In this document: one piece after another, positions 1-7,540 of the stretch
Numbering within the stretch: position 1 is the stretch's first letter
Layout of the letters: every line of letters starts with the position of its first letter
Source: an uncultured bacterium
GTDB taxonomy: Bacteria > Elusimicrobiota > Elusimicrobia > Elusimicrobiales > Elusimicrobiaceae
Direction: 5' to 3'
Length of the DNA: 64,000 nt
Assembly: GCA_949294085.1 (NCBI GenBank)
Contig: CASFFX010000004.1
Coordinates: forward strand, 62,001 to 126,000
Made by a program: the position numbers and the translations under genes
The notes under the pieces: generated by a model
Databases searched by the model: none
Told to the model about the DNA's origin: nothing
Seen by the model: the letters and a program-made list of their open reading frames with translations, nothing else

Positions 1-1
1 T

Positions 2-109
2 ACCCGCAAGGCGGACGGCTCCGTCATCAGCCGGGTACGGCAAACCGAGCCCGGCGAAACCGTATTTATTCAAGTGCAGGACGGTATGATCCGCTCCGAA
101 GTGAAGTGA
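2..109 (+). CDS. xseA: Exodeoxyribonuclease VII large subunit, C-terminal end (partial)
   Basis: Only the last 35 codons of an open frame entering from the left edge are visible, ending in TGA. The residues (GSVISRVRQTEPGETVFIQV, then DGMIRSEVK) match the usual XseA tail, in which a final beta-rich stretch speaks of the subunit's 'DG' motif. The assignment rests mainly on the next gene, xseB, which starts six bases later and normally follows xseA. XseA is the nuclease subunit of exonuclease VII, which degrades single-stranded DNA in both directions in the cytoplasm. Nothing can be said about the catalytic domain, which lies outside the window. Confidence 0.8.
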   Translation, partial: TRKADGSVISRVRQTEPGETVFIQVQDGMIRSEVK

Positions 110-115
110 GGTATT

Positions 116-364
116 ATGGCAAGCAAAGTAAATTTTGAAAAACAACTCGCCCGCTTGGAAGAAATCGTGGCGAAGCTGGAAGAAGAACAAACCGATTTGG
201 ACGCGTCGGTCAAACTGTTTGAAGAAGGGGTGGCGCTCTCCAAAGAATTGGCTCAAAAATTGGAAACCGTTAAATTTAAGGTGGAAGAGTTAAAAAAGAA
301 AGGCTCCGAAATGATGACGGCGCCCTTTGACACCGAATTGGCCGAGGATTCCGATGCCCGCTAA
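116..364 (+). CDS. xseB: Exodeoxyribonuclease VII small subunit
   Basis: Encodes 82 residues, the usual size for XseB. The protein is almost wholly helical and charged: an LARLEEIVAKLEEE stretch near residues 11-24 and LDASVKLFEEGVALSKELAQ near 28-47 are the family hallmarks. Several copies of this subunit coat and regulate the large XseA subunit of the single-strand exonuclease involved in DNA repair. It follows the xseA end by six bases and its 3' end overlaps the tlyA start by 11 bases, so the three genes are probably co-transcribed and tlyA translationally coupled. No departure from the family is seen. Confidence 0.93.
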   Translation: MASKVNFEKQLARLEEIVAKLEEEQTDLDASVKLFEEGVALSKELAQKLETVKFKVEELKKKGSEMMTAPFDTELAEDSDAR

Positions 365-1124
365 AAAGCTGCGTTTGGATATGGCCTTGGTGGAAAAAGG
401 CTTTTTTGCCAGCCGCAACCGCGCCCAGGCCAGCATTATGGCGGGGGAAGTGCTGGTAAACGGAGAGGTGGACACCCGGGCCGACCGCACCATTTTGCCG
501 CAGGACGTAATTGCCCTTAAAGAAAAATCCTGCCCGTATGTGTCGCGCGGCGGGCTGAAGCTGGCGGGCGCGCTGAAAGCCTGGAATATAGACGTGAAAA
601 ATAAAGTATGCGTGGACATTGGCGTGGCGACGGGCGGATTTTCGGACTGTATGCTCCAGGCGGGCGCCAAAGACGTCTATGGCGTGGACGTAGGCAAAGG
701 CCAACTGGCCGACGAAATGCGCCGCTACCCCAATTTCCATTTCAAACCCGAAACCAACGCCCGCTACATGACGGCCGATTTATTTGACCAAGCCCCGCAG
801 TTTGCGGCGGTGGACGTGTCCTTCATTTCGCTTACGATGATTATGGAACCGCTCTTTAAGGTCATGGCCCCGCAAGCGGAAATCGTTTTTTTGATTAAAC
901 CCCAGTTTGAGCTGACCCCCAAACAAGTGCCGCACGGCATTGTAAAAACGGAAGAAAACCGCCAGCTGGCAATCCGCCGCGTGCAGGATTTTTTTGAAAC
1001 CCACCTCAAAGAAAAATACGGCGGCGTATCGGGCGAGGTAATGGAAAGCCCCATCAAAGGCACGCACGGCAATACCGAATATCTCTGGCACGTAACCCTG
1101 AATAAACCGGAGACTTTTTCCTGA
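354..1124 (+). CDS. tlyA: TlyA-type rRNA 2'-O-methyltransferase (S4 + FtsJ-like domains)
   Basis: Encodes 256 residues from the ATG inside the end of xseB (MPAKKLRLDMALVEKG). An upstream in-frame start at 327 is possible but would add nine residues before the S4 domain that homologues lack. Residues about 4-60 form an S4 RNA-binding domain. A Rossmann methyltransferase follows with the SAM loop VDIGVATGGFSDCML near residue 83, an aspartate-rich VDVSFISL motif, and LIKPQFELT carrying the lysine of the catalytic K-D-K-E set. TlyA proteins methylate ribose of cytidines in 16S and/or 23S rRNA. It sits last in the xseA-xseB-tlyA operon, an order common in bacteria, and is followed by a strong terminator. 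Despite the 'haemolysin' name, rRNA modification is the likely role. Confidence 0.9.
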   Translation: MPAKKLRLDMALVEKGFFASRNRAQASIMAGEVLVNGEVDTRADRTILPQDVIALKEKSCPYVSRGGLKLAGALKAWNIDVKNKVCVDIGVATGGFSDCMLQAGAKDVYGVDVGKGQLADEMRRYPNFHFKPETNARYMTADLFDQAPQFAAVDVSFISLTMIMEPLFKVMAPQAEIVFLIKPQFELTPKQVPHGIVKTEENRQLAIRRVQDFFETHLKEKYGGVSGEVMESPIKGTHGNTEYLWHVTLNKPETFS

Positions 1125-1152
1125 AAAAAACCCGCCGTCAGGCGGGTTTTTC
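1124..1152. terminator. Bidirectional intrinsic terminator between tlyA and pilin
   Basis: A perfect six-base GC stem (CCCGCC at 1131-1136, GGCGGG at 1141-1146) with a four-base loop. It has an A run on its left and a T run on its right, so it can end the plus-strand tlyA transcript and the minus-strand pilin transcript. Confidence 0.88.
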
Positions 1153-1172
1153 AATTTGTAAAAAGCTCAAAA

Positions 1173-1697
1173 TTAGGGCAACCGATAAATGGTAACGCTC
1201 CCTCCCTTCATACCGCCTTCCGTCCCGTTTCCATGCAAAGTGCCTCCCAGGCTTTTACACACCCGGTTGGCAACGGTATCATTTTGCGCGGCCAAACACC
1301 AAGTGATCCCCGCATGCGGGCCATGGTCCAAACCTTGCTGATAGCCCAGGCGGGCTTGGCCTTCTTTGCCGGAATATCCCCCTACATTGTACAGTCCCGG
1401 CGTATTGGTAAGCATGTTGTACCACGAATCCGGACACGACACATGCCCTACGGTGCCCATCGTACAGCCTTGCAGGCCGTCAATCGCCAAAGTAGAGGCA
1501 TCGTCCGCATATTCGCCATTGGCCAAATAGTACAATTCGGCCGAATCCTTCAAGGCCTTTACCATAGGCATTAATTTAGACAGGCGGGCCTTTTCTACCG
1601 CCACTTCATATTGCGGTAAAGCAATCGCCGCTAAAATACCAATAATCAATACGACCACCAACAATTCAATTAATGTAAATCCGGTCGGCCTTTGCAT
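1173..1697 (-). CDS. Type IV pilin-like protein (prepilin)
   Basis: Encodes 174 residues with a textbook class III signal. The short leader MQRPTG would be cut by prepilin peptidase before Phe7, and mature Glu5 (FTLIE) is present. The next 20 or so residues are the hydrophobic assembly helix. The segment ALPQYEVAVEKARLSKLMP and a Tyr/Asn-rich ELYYLANGEY follow, a pattern I associate with the pilin-like genes of Elusimicrobiota. Four cysteines (in GCTMGTVGHVSC and near WCLAAQ and RVCKSL) could form two disulfides. It lies 17 bases after pth with a GGGGGAA ribosome site, so it could be expressed from the glmU operon. No pilus assembly genes are nearby, so whether it builds a pilus or a secretion pseudopilus is unknown. 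Confidence 0.88.
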   Translation of the reverse strand: MQRPTGFTLIELLVVVLIIGILAAIALPQYEVAVEKARLSKLMPMVKALKDSAELYYLANGEYADDASTLAIDGLQGCTMGTVGHVSCPDSWYNMLTNTPGLYNVGGYSGKEGQARLGYQQGLDHGPHAGITWCLAAQNDTVANRVCKSLGGTLHGNGTEGGMKGGSVTIYRLP

Positions 1698-1713
1698 ATG
1701 TTCCCCCAGAAAA

Positions 1714-2274
1714 TTAATTAAATTGATTCATCGCTTTTTCCAACCCTTGCGACAAAATCATTTCCAGTGCGTCCACCGCGCGGGTAAGGGCGCCGTCCAG
1801 CGTGGGTTGGTCCGCCTTGGGAAAATTGGAAAGTACAAAATTGGCCAGGTCAAACTTTTCGGGTTTGGGTCCAATCCCCAGGCGCAGGCGGGGGATATCC
1901 TGCGTGCCCAATTGCTCTATCACGCTTTTCATCCCTTTTTGCCCGCCGGCAGAACCGCTCTTGCGAATACGCAATTTGCCCAGCTCCAGCGACACATCGT
2001 CAAAGCAAATCAGGCAGTTTTGCGGCGCAATTTTATAAAACCGGGCCAAGCTGGAAACAGCTCGGCCCGATTCGTTCATATACGTAGAGGGTTTGATCAG
2101 AAAGACATCGCTCCCTGCCACGGTAACTTTTGCATACACTCCCAGGTTCTGCCAGGTTTTCCACTCGGCCCCCCACCGTTTGGCAGCGGCGTCCAGCACC
2201 ATAAATCCGGCGTTGTGCCGCGTGTGTTCGTAGGAAGTACCGGGATTTCCAAGCCCCGCCAAGAGATGTTGCAT
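1714..2274 (-). CDS. pth: Peptidyl-tRNA hydrolase
   Basis: Encodes 186 residues, the normal length. The N-terminus LAGLGNPGTSYEHTRHNAGF contains Asn10 and catalytic His20 in the expected places. The FDDVSLELGKLRIRKSGSAG region holds the conserved aspartate and the Gly-rich segment before GGQKGMKS. The enzyme releases tRNA from peptidyl-tRNAs that drop off the ribosome. It follows rplY by three bases in the order prs-rplY-pth, which is widespread and supports the call. Nothing is missing. Confidence 0.95.
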   Translation of the reverse strand: MQHLLAGLGNPGTSYEHTRHNAGFMVLDAAAKRWGAEWKTWQNLGVYAKVTVAGSDVFLIKPSTYMNESGRAVSSLARFYKIAPQNCLICFDDVSLELGKLRIRKSGSAGGQKGMKSVIEQLGTQDIPRLRLGIGPKPEKFDLANFVLSNFPKADQPTLDGALTRAVDALEMILSQGLEKAMNQFN

Positions 2275-2277
2275 ACG

Positions 2278-2958
2278 TTATTTCTTCGCGGCTTCCTTGT
2301 CTTTGGTAAGGTTGCCTTCTTCGTCTTTCTTGCCCTTGGTGGAAGAGCTTTCCGGCTGGGCGGCGGCAGCATCGGCGGCCGGCGCAGGAGCAGGAGCTTC
2401 TTCTTCTTTCGGGATGGCCAAGTGCACCACGGGGGCTTCCGGATCCGTCAGGAGTTCCACCCCTTCCGGCAGTTTAATTTCGCCCGCCACGATACCTTTG
2501 TTGATGGTCATCGGGGTAATATCCAGCACAATTTCGTGCGGGATGGCGCTGACCAGCGCGCGCACTTCAATTTCGCGCAGGATGTGTTCAATAATAGCGC
2601 CATAGTTGGCCACGTCCGCCGGCATACCTTCCAGTTTGAGCGGGACGATGACGTCCATCTTGTCTTTCATGCTCACACGTTGAAAATCGGCGTGAATCGG
2701 GTTGTCGGTAACCGCGTGATATTGGACTTCCTTCATCAGGGCCAATTCTTTGGCCCCGTCCAAATCTACTTCCACCAGCGTGTTTTTACCGGCTTTAATG
2801 ATTTTGTCCAAATCTTTTACGCTTACGGTAACGCTAACGGGTTCTTTGTGTCCGCCGTAGATTACGGCCGGAACTTTCTTTTCGGCTCTGATTTTAGAAA
2901 GAGCCCCTTTGACGCCAATCCCTTCGCGGGCGGCGGCAGAGATGTTTACTTTTTCCAT
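2278..2958 (-). CDS. rplY: 50S ribosomal protein L25, long Ctc form
   Basis: Encodes 226 residues. Residues about 1-95 form the 5S rRNA-binding L25 domain (VNISAAAREGIGVKGALSKI, then KVPAVIYGG). The following beta domain (residues about 100-185, with PEGVELLTDPEAPVVHLAIP) defines the longer Ctc/TL5 form. The last 40 residues are a low-complexity Ala/Pro/Glu tail ending in a Lys/Glu-rich stretch, longer than in many homologues and probably disordered. Ctc proteins are often stress-linked, but no stress promoter is visible here. It sits 40 bases after prs and three before pth, in one minus-strand operon. Confidence 0.94.
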   Translation of the reverse strand: MEKVNISAAAREGIGVKGALSKIRAEKKVPAVIYGGHKEPVSVTVSVKDLDKIIKAGKNTLVEVDLDGAKELALMKEVQYHAVTDNPIHADFQRVSMKDKMDVIVPLKLEGMPADVANYGAIIEHILREIEVRALVSAIPHEIVLDITPMTINKGIVAGEIKLPEGVELLTDPEAPVVHLAIPKEEEAPAPAPAADAAAAQPESSSTKGKKDEEGNLTKDKEAAKK

Positions 2959-2998
2959 TTTTTTCCTCCAAATTTTCCGCAGAAAATTGAAATTTTAT

Positions 2999-3943
2999 TT
3001 AATTGAACATATCGCTGATAGAGCGGCCGTCGTGGTTGCGCTTAATAGCGTCCGCCAGTAAATACGAAACGGACAGCACATCCACCTTCGGTCCTAAGTC
3101 GCGTATCGGAAGCGAATCGGAAATGACCAGCTTCTTGATGTCCGACTTGTTGATTTTATCTATCGCGTTGCGGGACAACAGCCCATGCGTGCATACCGCA
3201 TAGATTTCGCGCGCGCCCCGCTCTTTGATTTTTTGGGCCACGGTGGTCAGCGTGCCGGCCGTGTCCACGATATCATCAAAAATGATGGCAACTTTGTCTT
3301 TCACGTCGCCGATGACGTTGTACACCACGGCTTCGTTGGCTTTGGGGCGGCGTTTATCAATAATCACCAGTCCCGCGTCCATACGGGCCGCAAACTTGCG
3401 GGCGCGTTCCACCCCGCCTACATCCGGCGAGATGACCACCACGTCCTTGCGGCTAAAATCTTTGAAATAATCCAAAAATACTTTGCGGGCACGCAAGTGG
3501 TCCACCGGGATGTCAAAAAATCCCTGAATTTGGCCGGCGTGCAAATCCACCGTCATAATCCGGTCGGCACCGGCTTCCGTAATCAAATTGCTGGCCAGCT
3601 TAGCCGTGATTGGCACGCGGGGCGAACCTTTCCGGTCCGCACGGGCATAGCCAAAATAGGGAATTACCGCCGTAATCTTGCCGGCACTGGCGCGTTTGAA
3701 CGCGTCAATCATAATCAGCAGTTCCATCAAATTTTCGTTGACGGGCGGACAGGTGGGCTGAATTAAATAGCAATCGTGCGCGCGGACGCTTTCCAAAATC
3801 TGCACGTCAATCTCTCCGTCCGCAAATCGCTCTACGCGCAATTTGCCCATTTCCATATTCAGGTGACCGCAAATTTTCTGCGCCAGGGCAATGTTGGCAT
3901 TGCCGGAGAAAATTCTCAAATCGCCGTTTACGCTTTTAGTCAT
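2999..3943 (-). CDS. prs: Ribose-phosphate pyrophosphokinase (PRPP synthetase)
   Basis: Encodes 314 residues, the usual length for class I enzymes. Visible motifs are FADGEIDVQI near residue 41, the ATP/regulatory loop YARADRKGSPRVPITAKL near 97-114, the catalytic loop after VISPDVGGVERARKFA, and the PRPP-binding IIFDDIVDTAGTLTT near 215-230. The enzyme makes PRPP from ribose 5-phosphate and ATP for purine, pyrimidine, His, Trp and NAD synthesis. Its start overlaps the glmU end by eight bases, so it is translationally coupled to glmU, a conserved pairing (glmU-prs-ctc-pth). Confidence 0.96.
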   Translation of the reverse strand: MTKSVNGDLRIFSGNANIALAQKICGHLNMEMGKLRVERFADGEIDVQILESVRAHDCYLIQPTCPPVNENLMELLIMIDAFKRASAGKITAVIPYFGYARADRKGSPRVPITAKLASNLITEAGADRIMTVDLHAGQIQGFFDIPVDHLRARKVFLDYFKDFSRKDVVVISPDVGGVERARKFAARMDAGLVIIDKRRPKANEAVVYNVIGDVKDKVAIIFDDIVDTAGTLTTVAQKIKERGAREIYAVCTHGLLSRNAIDKINKSDIKKLVISDSLPIRDLGPKVDVLSVSYLLADAIKRNHDGRSISDMFN

Positions 3944-5339
3944 TTTTCTTTACACCTTTTTTTCCCAGAACGACCTGACGCGAACGGGCTATTGCCAGAG
4001 ATTCCGCCGGAACCTCTTTGGTAATGGTTGACCCCGCGCCGATTTTTGCATATTCGTGCACCGTTACCGGCGCCACAAAATTCACGTTAGACCCTACAAA
4101 CACGTGGTCCCCAATGACCGTTTGGTGTTTGTTCTTTCCGTCATAATTGCAGGTAATCGTTCCCGCTCCCACGTTCACCCCGGCGCCCATTTGCGTATCG
4201 CCGATGTAGCTTAAGTGGTTGACCTTGGAACCTTCCCCAATGACGGATTTTTTGATTTCTGAAAAATTGCCCACTTTGGCGCCTTTTTTAAGCACGGATT
4301 TCGGGCGCAGGTGCGCATACGGCCCCAACTGGCAGGAGGCTTCCACTTCGGATTCCTCTATATAGGTGCCCATTTTGATGGTTACGTTGTCGCCAATGAC
4401 GGAATCCTTAATGTACACGTTGCCTTCAATGTCGCAATTTTTGCCGATCACCGTGTTGCCGCTGATGTAGCAGCCGGGGCAAATGCGGGTGTCCGCACCA
4501 ATTTGCACCCCGGGGTCTATATACACCTCTTTCGGGCGCACCAGCGTAACGCCTTGGTCCATCAGTTCCGTGGCCACGCGGTCGCGCATGATTTGTTCGG
4601 CTTCGGCCAGCTGGGCTTTGCTGTTGACGCCCAAGGCTTGTTGGTAATCTTGCCCGGCAAACACCAAAACGGGCTGATTCATTTGCTTGATTACGGCTAA
4701 CGTATCGGTTAAATAGTATTCCCGTTTGGGGCCTTGCGGCGTAAGCTGGGAAAGAGCCGTCTGCAGCGATTTGGAATTAAAAACGTACATGCCGCTGTTA
4801 ATTTCGGCAATTTTTTTGGTTTGTTCATCGGCGTCGGTATCTTCCACAATCGTGGCAAAAGAACCGTCCGCCTCGCGCACGATGCGCCCATAGCCGCTGG
4901 GATCCGGCACCGTTACACCCAGCACCAGCGCGCCGGCTTCGTTGCGTTCAAACACTTCCGCCATGCGGGCCAGCGACTGCGCTTTTAGCAGGGGCGTATC
5001 GCCGTTTAAGACCATCATCGTTTCAAATTTTTGCAAGAGAGGCGTGGCCGCTTTAACCGCCGAGGCGGAACCGGACAGTTCCGTTTGGTGCACAAACACC
5101 ACCGGCGCCGTAATGCCCCACTGGGCAAGCCCGGCTTGCACCGTGTGCACCACTTGCTCGGCCTCGTGGCCGACCACAATACCGATGGCCGCGGGACCCA
5201 AAGCTTGGGCCGCTTTCAAAATATGTGCGATAATCGGAAGACCGCAAACGATGTGCAGCGGTTTGGGGAGAGGGGATTTCATCCGGGTGCCTTTGCCGGC
5301 CGCCAGGATGAGAACACACAGATTTTTTTTGGCTACCAT
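3936..5339 (-). CDS. glmU: Bifunctional UDP-N-acetylglucosamine pyrophosphorylase / glucosamine-1-phosphate acetyltransferase
   Basis: Encodes 467 residues with both domains. The N-terminal uridylyltransferase carries LAAGKGTRMKSPLPKPLH at residues 13-30 and the VLNGDTPLL metal/UTP motif. From about residue 255 a left-handed beta-helix of hexapeptide repeats follows, with GTITCNYDGKNKHQTVIGDH near 390. The enzyme makes UDP-GlcNAc for peptidoglycan and LPS. It is the first gene of the glmU-prs-rplY-pth-pilin operon, preceded by a 60-base AT-rich leader and a near-consensus promoter. Confidence 0.96.
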   Translation of the reverse strand: MVAKKNLCVLILAAGKGTRMKSPLPKPLHIVCGLPIIAHILKAAQALGPAAIGIVVGHEAEQVVHTVQAGLAQWGITAPVVFVHQTELSGSASAVKAATPLLQKFETMMVLNGDTPLLKAQSLARMAEVFERNEAGALVLGVTVPDPSGYGRIVREADGSFATIVEDTDADEQTKKIAEINSGMYVFNSKSLQTALSQLTPQGPKREYYLTDTLAVIKQMNQPVLVFAGQDYQQALGVNSKAQLAEAEQIMRDRVATELMDQGVTLVRPKEVYIDPGVQIGADTRICPGCYISGNTVIGKNCDIEGNVYIKDSVIGDNVTIKMGTYIEESEVEASCQLGPYAHLRPKSVLKKGAKVGNFSEIKKSVIGEGSKVNHLSYIGDTQMGAGVNVGAGTITCNYDGKNKHQTVIGDHVFVGSNVNFVAPVTVHEYAKIGAGSTITKEVPAESLAIARSRQVVLGKKGVKKND

Positions 5340-5408
5340 TGTTTTATCTACTCTTGCCTAAAAAGAATCTAACTTGTTAATGATAAATCAGGAACAAATT
5401 ATATATAT

Positions 5409-5437
5409 ATTATACCAATAATCCGCCCAACCTGCAA
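5409..5437 (-). promoter_or_regulatory. Sigma70-type promoter of the glmU operon
   Basis: Read on the minus strand, TTGCAG (5437-5432) is followed by a 17-base spacer and a perfect TATAAT (5414-5409). The predicted start near 5402 leaves a leader of about 60 bases before the glmU ATG. Confidence 0.75.
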
Positions 5438-5492
5438 AGCGGAAATGTTGGCACTTCCTGCCTAGGCGGGGCATTGATTATATTGTAGCATT

Positions 5493-6728
5493 TTACCGGG
5501 CAAACGGCTGGGCAAAGCACAAGGGTCCTTCCGCCCGGATGATTTTCGCCCGTACCAACCCGTGCAAAGGGGCGGGCGTTTCCAAGACCGTTTGCTGAAA
5601 ATTAGACGTTATCCCGTGCGGGCGGCCCTGTTTGTGCTCTTCTACAAAAATTTCTTGCTCCGTCCCCACCAGCGAAGCGGCAAAATTGGCCCGCAGTTCT
5701 TGATCCAGCTGACGAAGCGCGTCCGCCCGGCGTTTGATGACTTCGTGCGGCAGCTGAGGCAGCCGGGCCGCCGGCGTGCGCGGCCGCGGCGAATAGCTAA
5801 ACACGTGCAGCCCCGCCAAGCGCACCGAGCGGATAAACGCCGCGGTAGCGTCAAAATCCGCTTCCGTTTCGGTAGGATAACCCGCAATCACATCGGCAAA
5901 AATGCCAATCTGCGGCACCTGGCGGCGCAAATCCTCCACGCGGGCGCGGTACGCGGCCGTATCGTAGTGGCGGTTCATGTCTTTCAAAATTTTATCGCAC
6001 CCGGCCTGCAGCGGCAAGTGGAAATAATTGCAAAACCGGTCCGGTCGCTGGGCCATTTGGCGGATAATGCCGTCCGTAACCGTTTGCAGTTCTATGGAAG
6101 AAAACCGCACCCGAAAATGCCCCGGCAGGGCGGCAATGCGCTCGCACAAGGCGGCTAAATCCGCCCCCGTTTGGGGACAGCGGTAATTGCCGATGTTAAT
6201 CCCGGTCAGCACCACTTCGGCAAAGCCGTTCTGCTCCAGCGTCTGGATTTCGTGCAGCACGTCTTCCAGCGGTTTGGACCGCTTGACCGGACGCGCATAC
6301 GGCACAATACAGTACGAGCAAAAGCAATCGCACCCGTCCTGAATTTTAATAAAAGCGCGGCTGTGCCCTTCGTGCCCGGACACCGTCCAGCAGACGTCCG
6401 GCACCTGGAACAACTTTTCCCCCAATTCGTATTTGCCGATGATTTGCGCTTGCGGAAATTTTTCGCGCACGGCGGCTTCGTGGGCAGCCGCATAACAGCC
6501 CGTTAACACCAGGCGGGCCTTCGGATTGCGGCGCAAAATCTGGCGGATTTGTTTTTCCACGTCTTTATCGGCCTGGTGCGTAACGGTGCAGGTATTAAGC
6601 AGGCACAAGTCCGCCGTTTCAAACGAATCGGCCGGCGTAAACCCGCTGCGCAGAAATTGTTCCCAAAGGGCTTGGCTTTCCACTTGGTTGACGCGGCAGC
6701 CAAAGGTTTTAATAAAAAAAGTAGTCAT
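5493..6728 (-). CDS. mtaB: tRNA t6A37 methylthiotransferase MtaB (radical SAM)
   Basis: Encodes 411 residues. I start it at the ATG that overlaps the rsmE stop by one base; the open frame continues upstream inside rsmE but that part is arginine-rich and unlike the family. The N-terminal UPF0004 domain has the three cluster cysteines (KTFGCRVN, LLNTCTV, LTGCYA). The radical SAM motif is in DGCDCFCSYCIVPYARP, giving C-x3-C-x2-C plus one extra cysteine inside it. A TRAM RNA-binding domain occupies roughly the last 65 residues. MtaB adds a methylthio group to t6A at position 37 of ANN-decoding tRNAs. The rsmE-mtaB pair follows the heat-shock operon as in many Firmicutes. No T-rich terminator is visible after the gene. 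Confidence 0.92.
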   Translation of the reverse strand: MTTFFIKTFGCRVNQVESQALWEQFLRSGFTPADSFETADLCLLNTCTVTHQADKDVEKQIRQILRRNPKARLVLTGCYAAAHEAAVREKFPQAQIIGKYELGEKLFQVPDVCWTVSGHEGHSRAFIKIQDGCDCFCSYCIVPYARPVKRSKPLEDVLHEIQTLEQNGFAEVVLTGINIGNYRCPQTGADLAALCERIAALPGHFRVRFSSIELQTVTDGIIRQMAQRPDRFCNYFHLPLQAGCDKILKDMNRHYDTAAYRARVEDLRRQVPQIGIFADVIAGYPTETEADFDATAAFIRSVRLAGLHVFSYSPRPRTPAARLPQLPHEVIKRRADALRQLDQELRANFAASLVGTEQEIFVEEHKQGRPHGITSNFQQTVLETPAPLHGLVRAKIIRAEGPLCFAQPFAR

Positions 6729-7423
6729 TATAAAAGTTTTGCGGCAACGGCAATGCACGCCGTTTCCGCCCGTAAAATGTTGACGCCCAGCGTAACCGGA
6801 CGCACGCCGTGCTGCTCGGCCTGGGCAATTTCTTCGGCCGTCCAGCCGCCCGCCGGCCCCACATACACACGCACCCGCTTGGGCGAGCCTAACTGTTCCA
6901 GCCCCCAAAAAAGCGTGTGCGTTTCTTCCGCTTCGTAAGCGATTAACGCCGGGCCCGGCTGTTCCAGTGCTTGGGCAAAAGAAAGCGGCGGCAAAATGGC
7001 CGGGATAAACGGCGTGTCGCACTGTTTGCAGGCGGCAATCATAATTTGGTGCCAACGTTCGTTTTTGCCGTCCCACTTTTTAAGCACGTCGTATTCGCTG
7101 CGCGCGGTAACCACCGGGCGAAACGCCGCCACGCCCAGCTGGGTGCATTTGTCCAGCACGTCCTCCAGCCCCGTGCGGGAATTGGGAGCAAAACACAGCT
7201 CCAGCTCCCGTTCCGGACGCCGCACCCGGCAAGGCTGCAGCAGGGTGCCGCGGACAAACTTTTTTTGAATACGGTCTATGCGCGCCATATACTGGCGGCC
7301 GGTACCGTCAAACACGCGGATTTCGTCCCCCTCTTTATGGCGGGCGACGGCTGCGGCGTGATGGGCTTCGGCCTCGGTTAAAAAGAATTCCTTTTCTTTG
7401 ATGTCTGCAAAATACTGGGGCAT
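6728..7423 (-). CDS. rsmE: 16S rRNA (uracil1498-N3)-methyltransferase RsmE
   Basis: Encodes 231 residues, near the family length of about 240. A PUA-like N-terminal domain (residues 1-70) precedes a SPOUT knot. The signature YVGPAGGWTAEEIAQAEQ, the later LGVNILRAETACIAV, and ARSEYDVLKKW/RWHQIMIAACKQC typical of RsmE are all present. It methylates U1498 in the decoding region of 16S rRNA. It lies between dnaK, from which it is separated by a terminator, and mtaB, with which it overlaps by one base. No Shine-Dalgarno sequence precedes its ATG; instead TAAAAT lies exactly six bases upstream. Confidence 0.92.
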   Translation of the reverse strand: MPQYFADIKEKEFFLTEAEAHHAAAVARHKEGDEIRVFDGTGRQYMARIDRIQKKFVRGTLLQPCRVRRPERELELCFAPNSRTGLEDVLDKCTQLGVAAFRPVVTARSEYDVLKKWDGKNERWHQIMIAACKQCDTPFIPAILPPLSFAQALEQPGPALIAYEAEETHTLFWGLEQLGSPKRVRVYVGPAGGWTAEEIAQAEQHGVRPVTLGVNILRAETACIAVAAKLL

Positions 7424-7429
7424 ACAGTT

Positions 7430-7435
7430 ATTTTA
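7430..7435 (-). promoter_or_regulatory. -10-like box six bases before rsmE
   Basis: TAAAAT on the minus strand ends exactly six bases before the rsmE ATG, with no ribosome site between. A weak -35 (TTGTGT, 18-base spacer) may exist. It would give a leaderless or nearly leaderless mRNA. Confidence 0.45.
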
Positions 7436-7491
7436 CTTTTTCCCCGGGGGCAAACACAAACGCGCCGCCGCCCAAGACGCCGGAAGAACAC

Positions 7492-7523
7492 AAAAAAAGG
7501 GGAACCTTTTCGGTTCCCCTTTT
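7492..7523 (-). terminator. Intrinsic terminator of dnaK
   Basis: A perfect eight-base stem (GGGGAACC at 7499-7506, GGTTCCCC at 7512-7519) with a seven-A run on the plus-strand left side, which is a T run in the minus-strand transcript leaving dnaK. Confidence 0.9.
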
Positions 7524-7540
7524 GCAGCGGTTGTGTGAGA

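Noticed and set aside
5450-5492. Hairpin (CCTGCC/GGCGGG) after mtaB as a terminator
   Set aside because: There is no T run on the minus strand and the stem is only six pairs with a mismatch-prone loop.
6729-7076. Upstream in-frame extension of mtaB
   Set aside because: It lies wholly inside rsmE, is Arg/Gly/Cys-rich and precedes the natural MTTFFIKTFGCRVN start.
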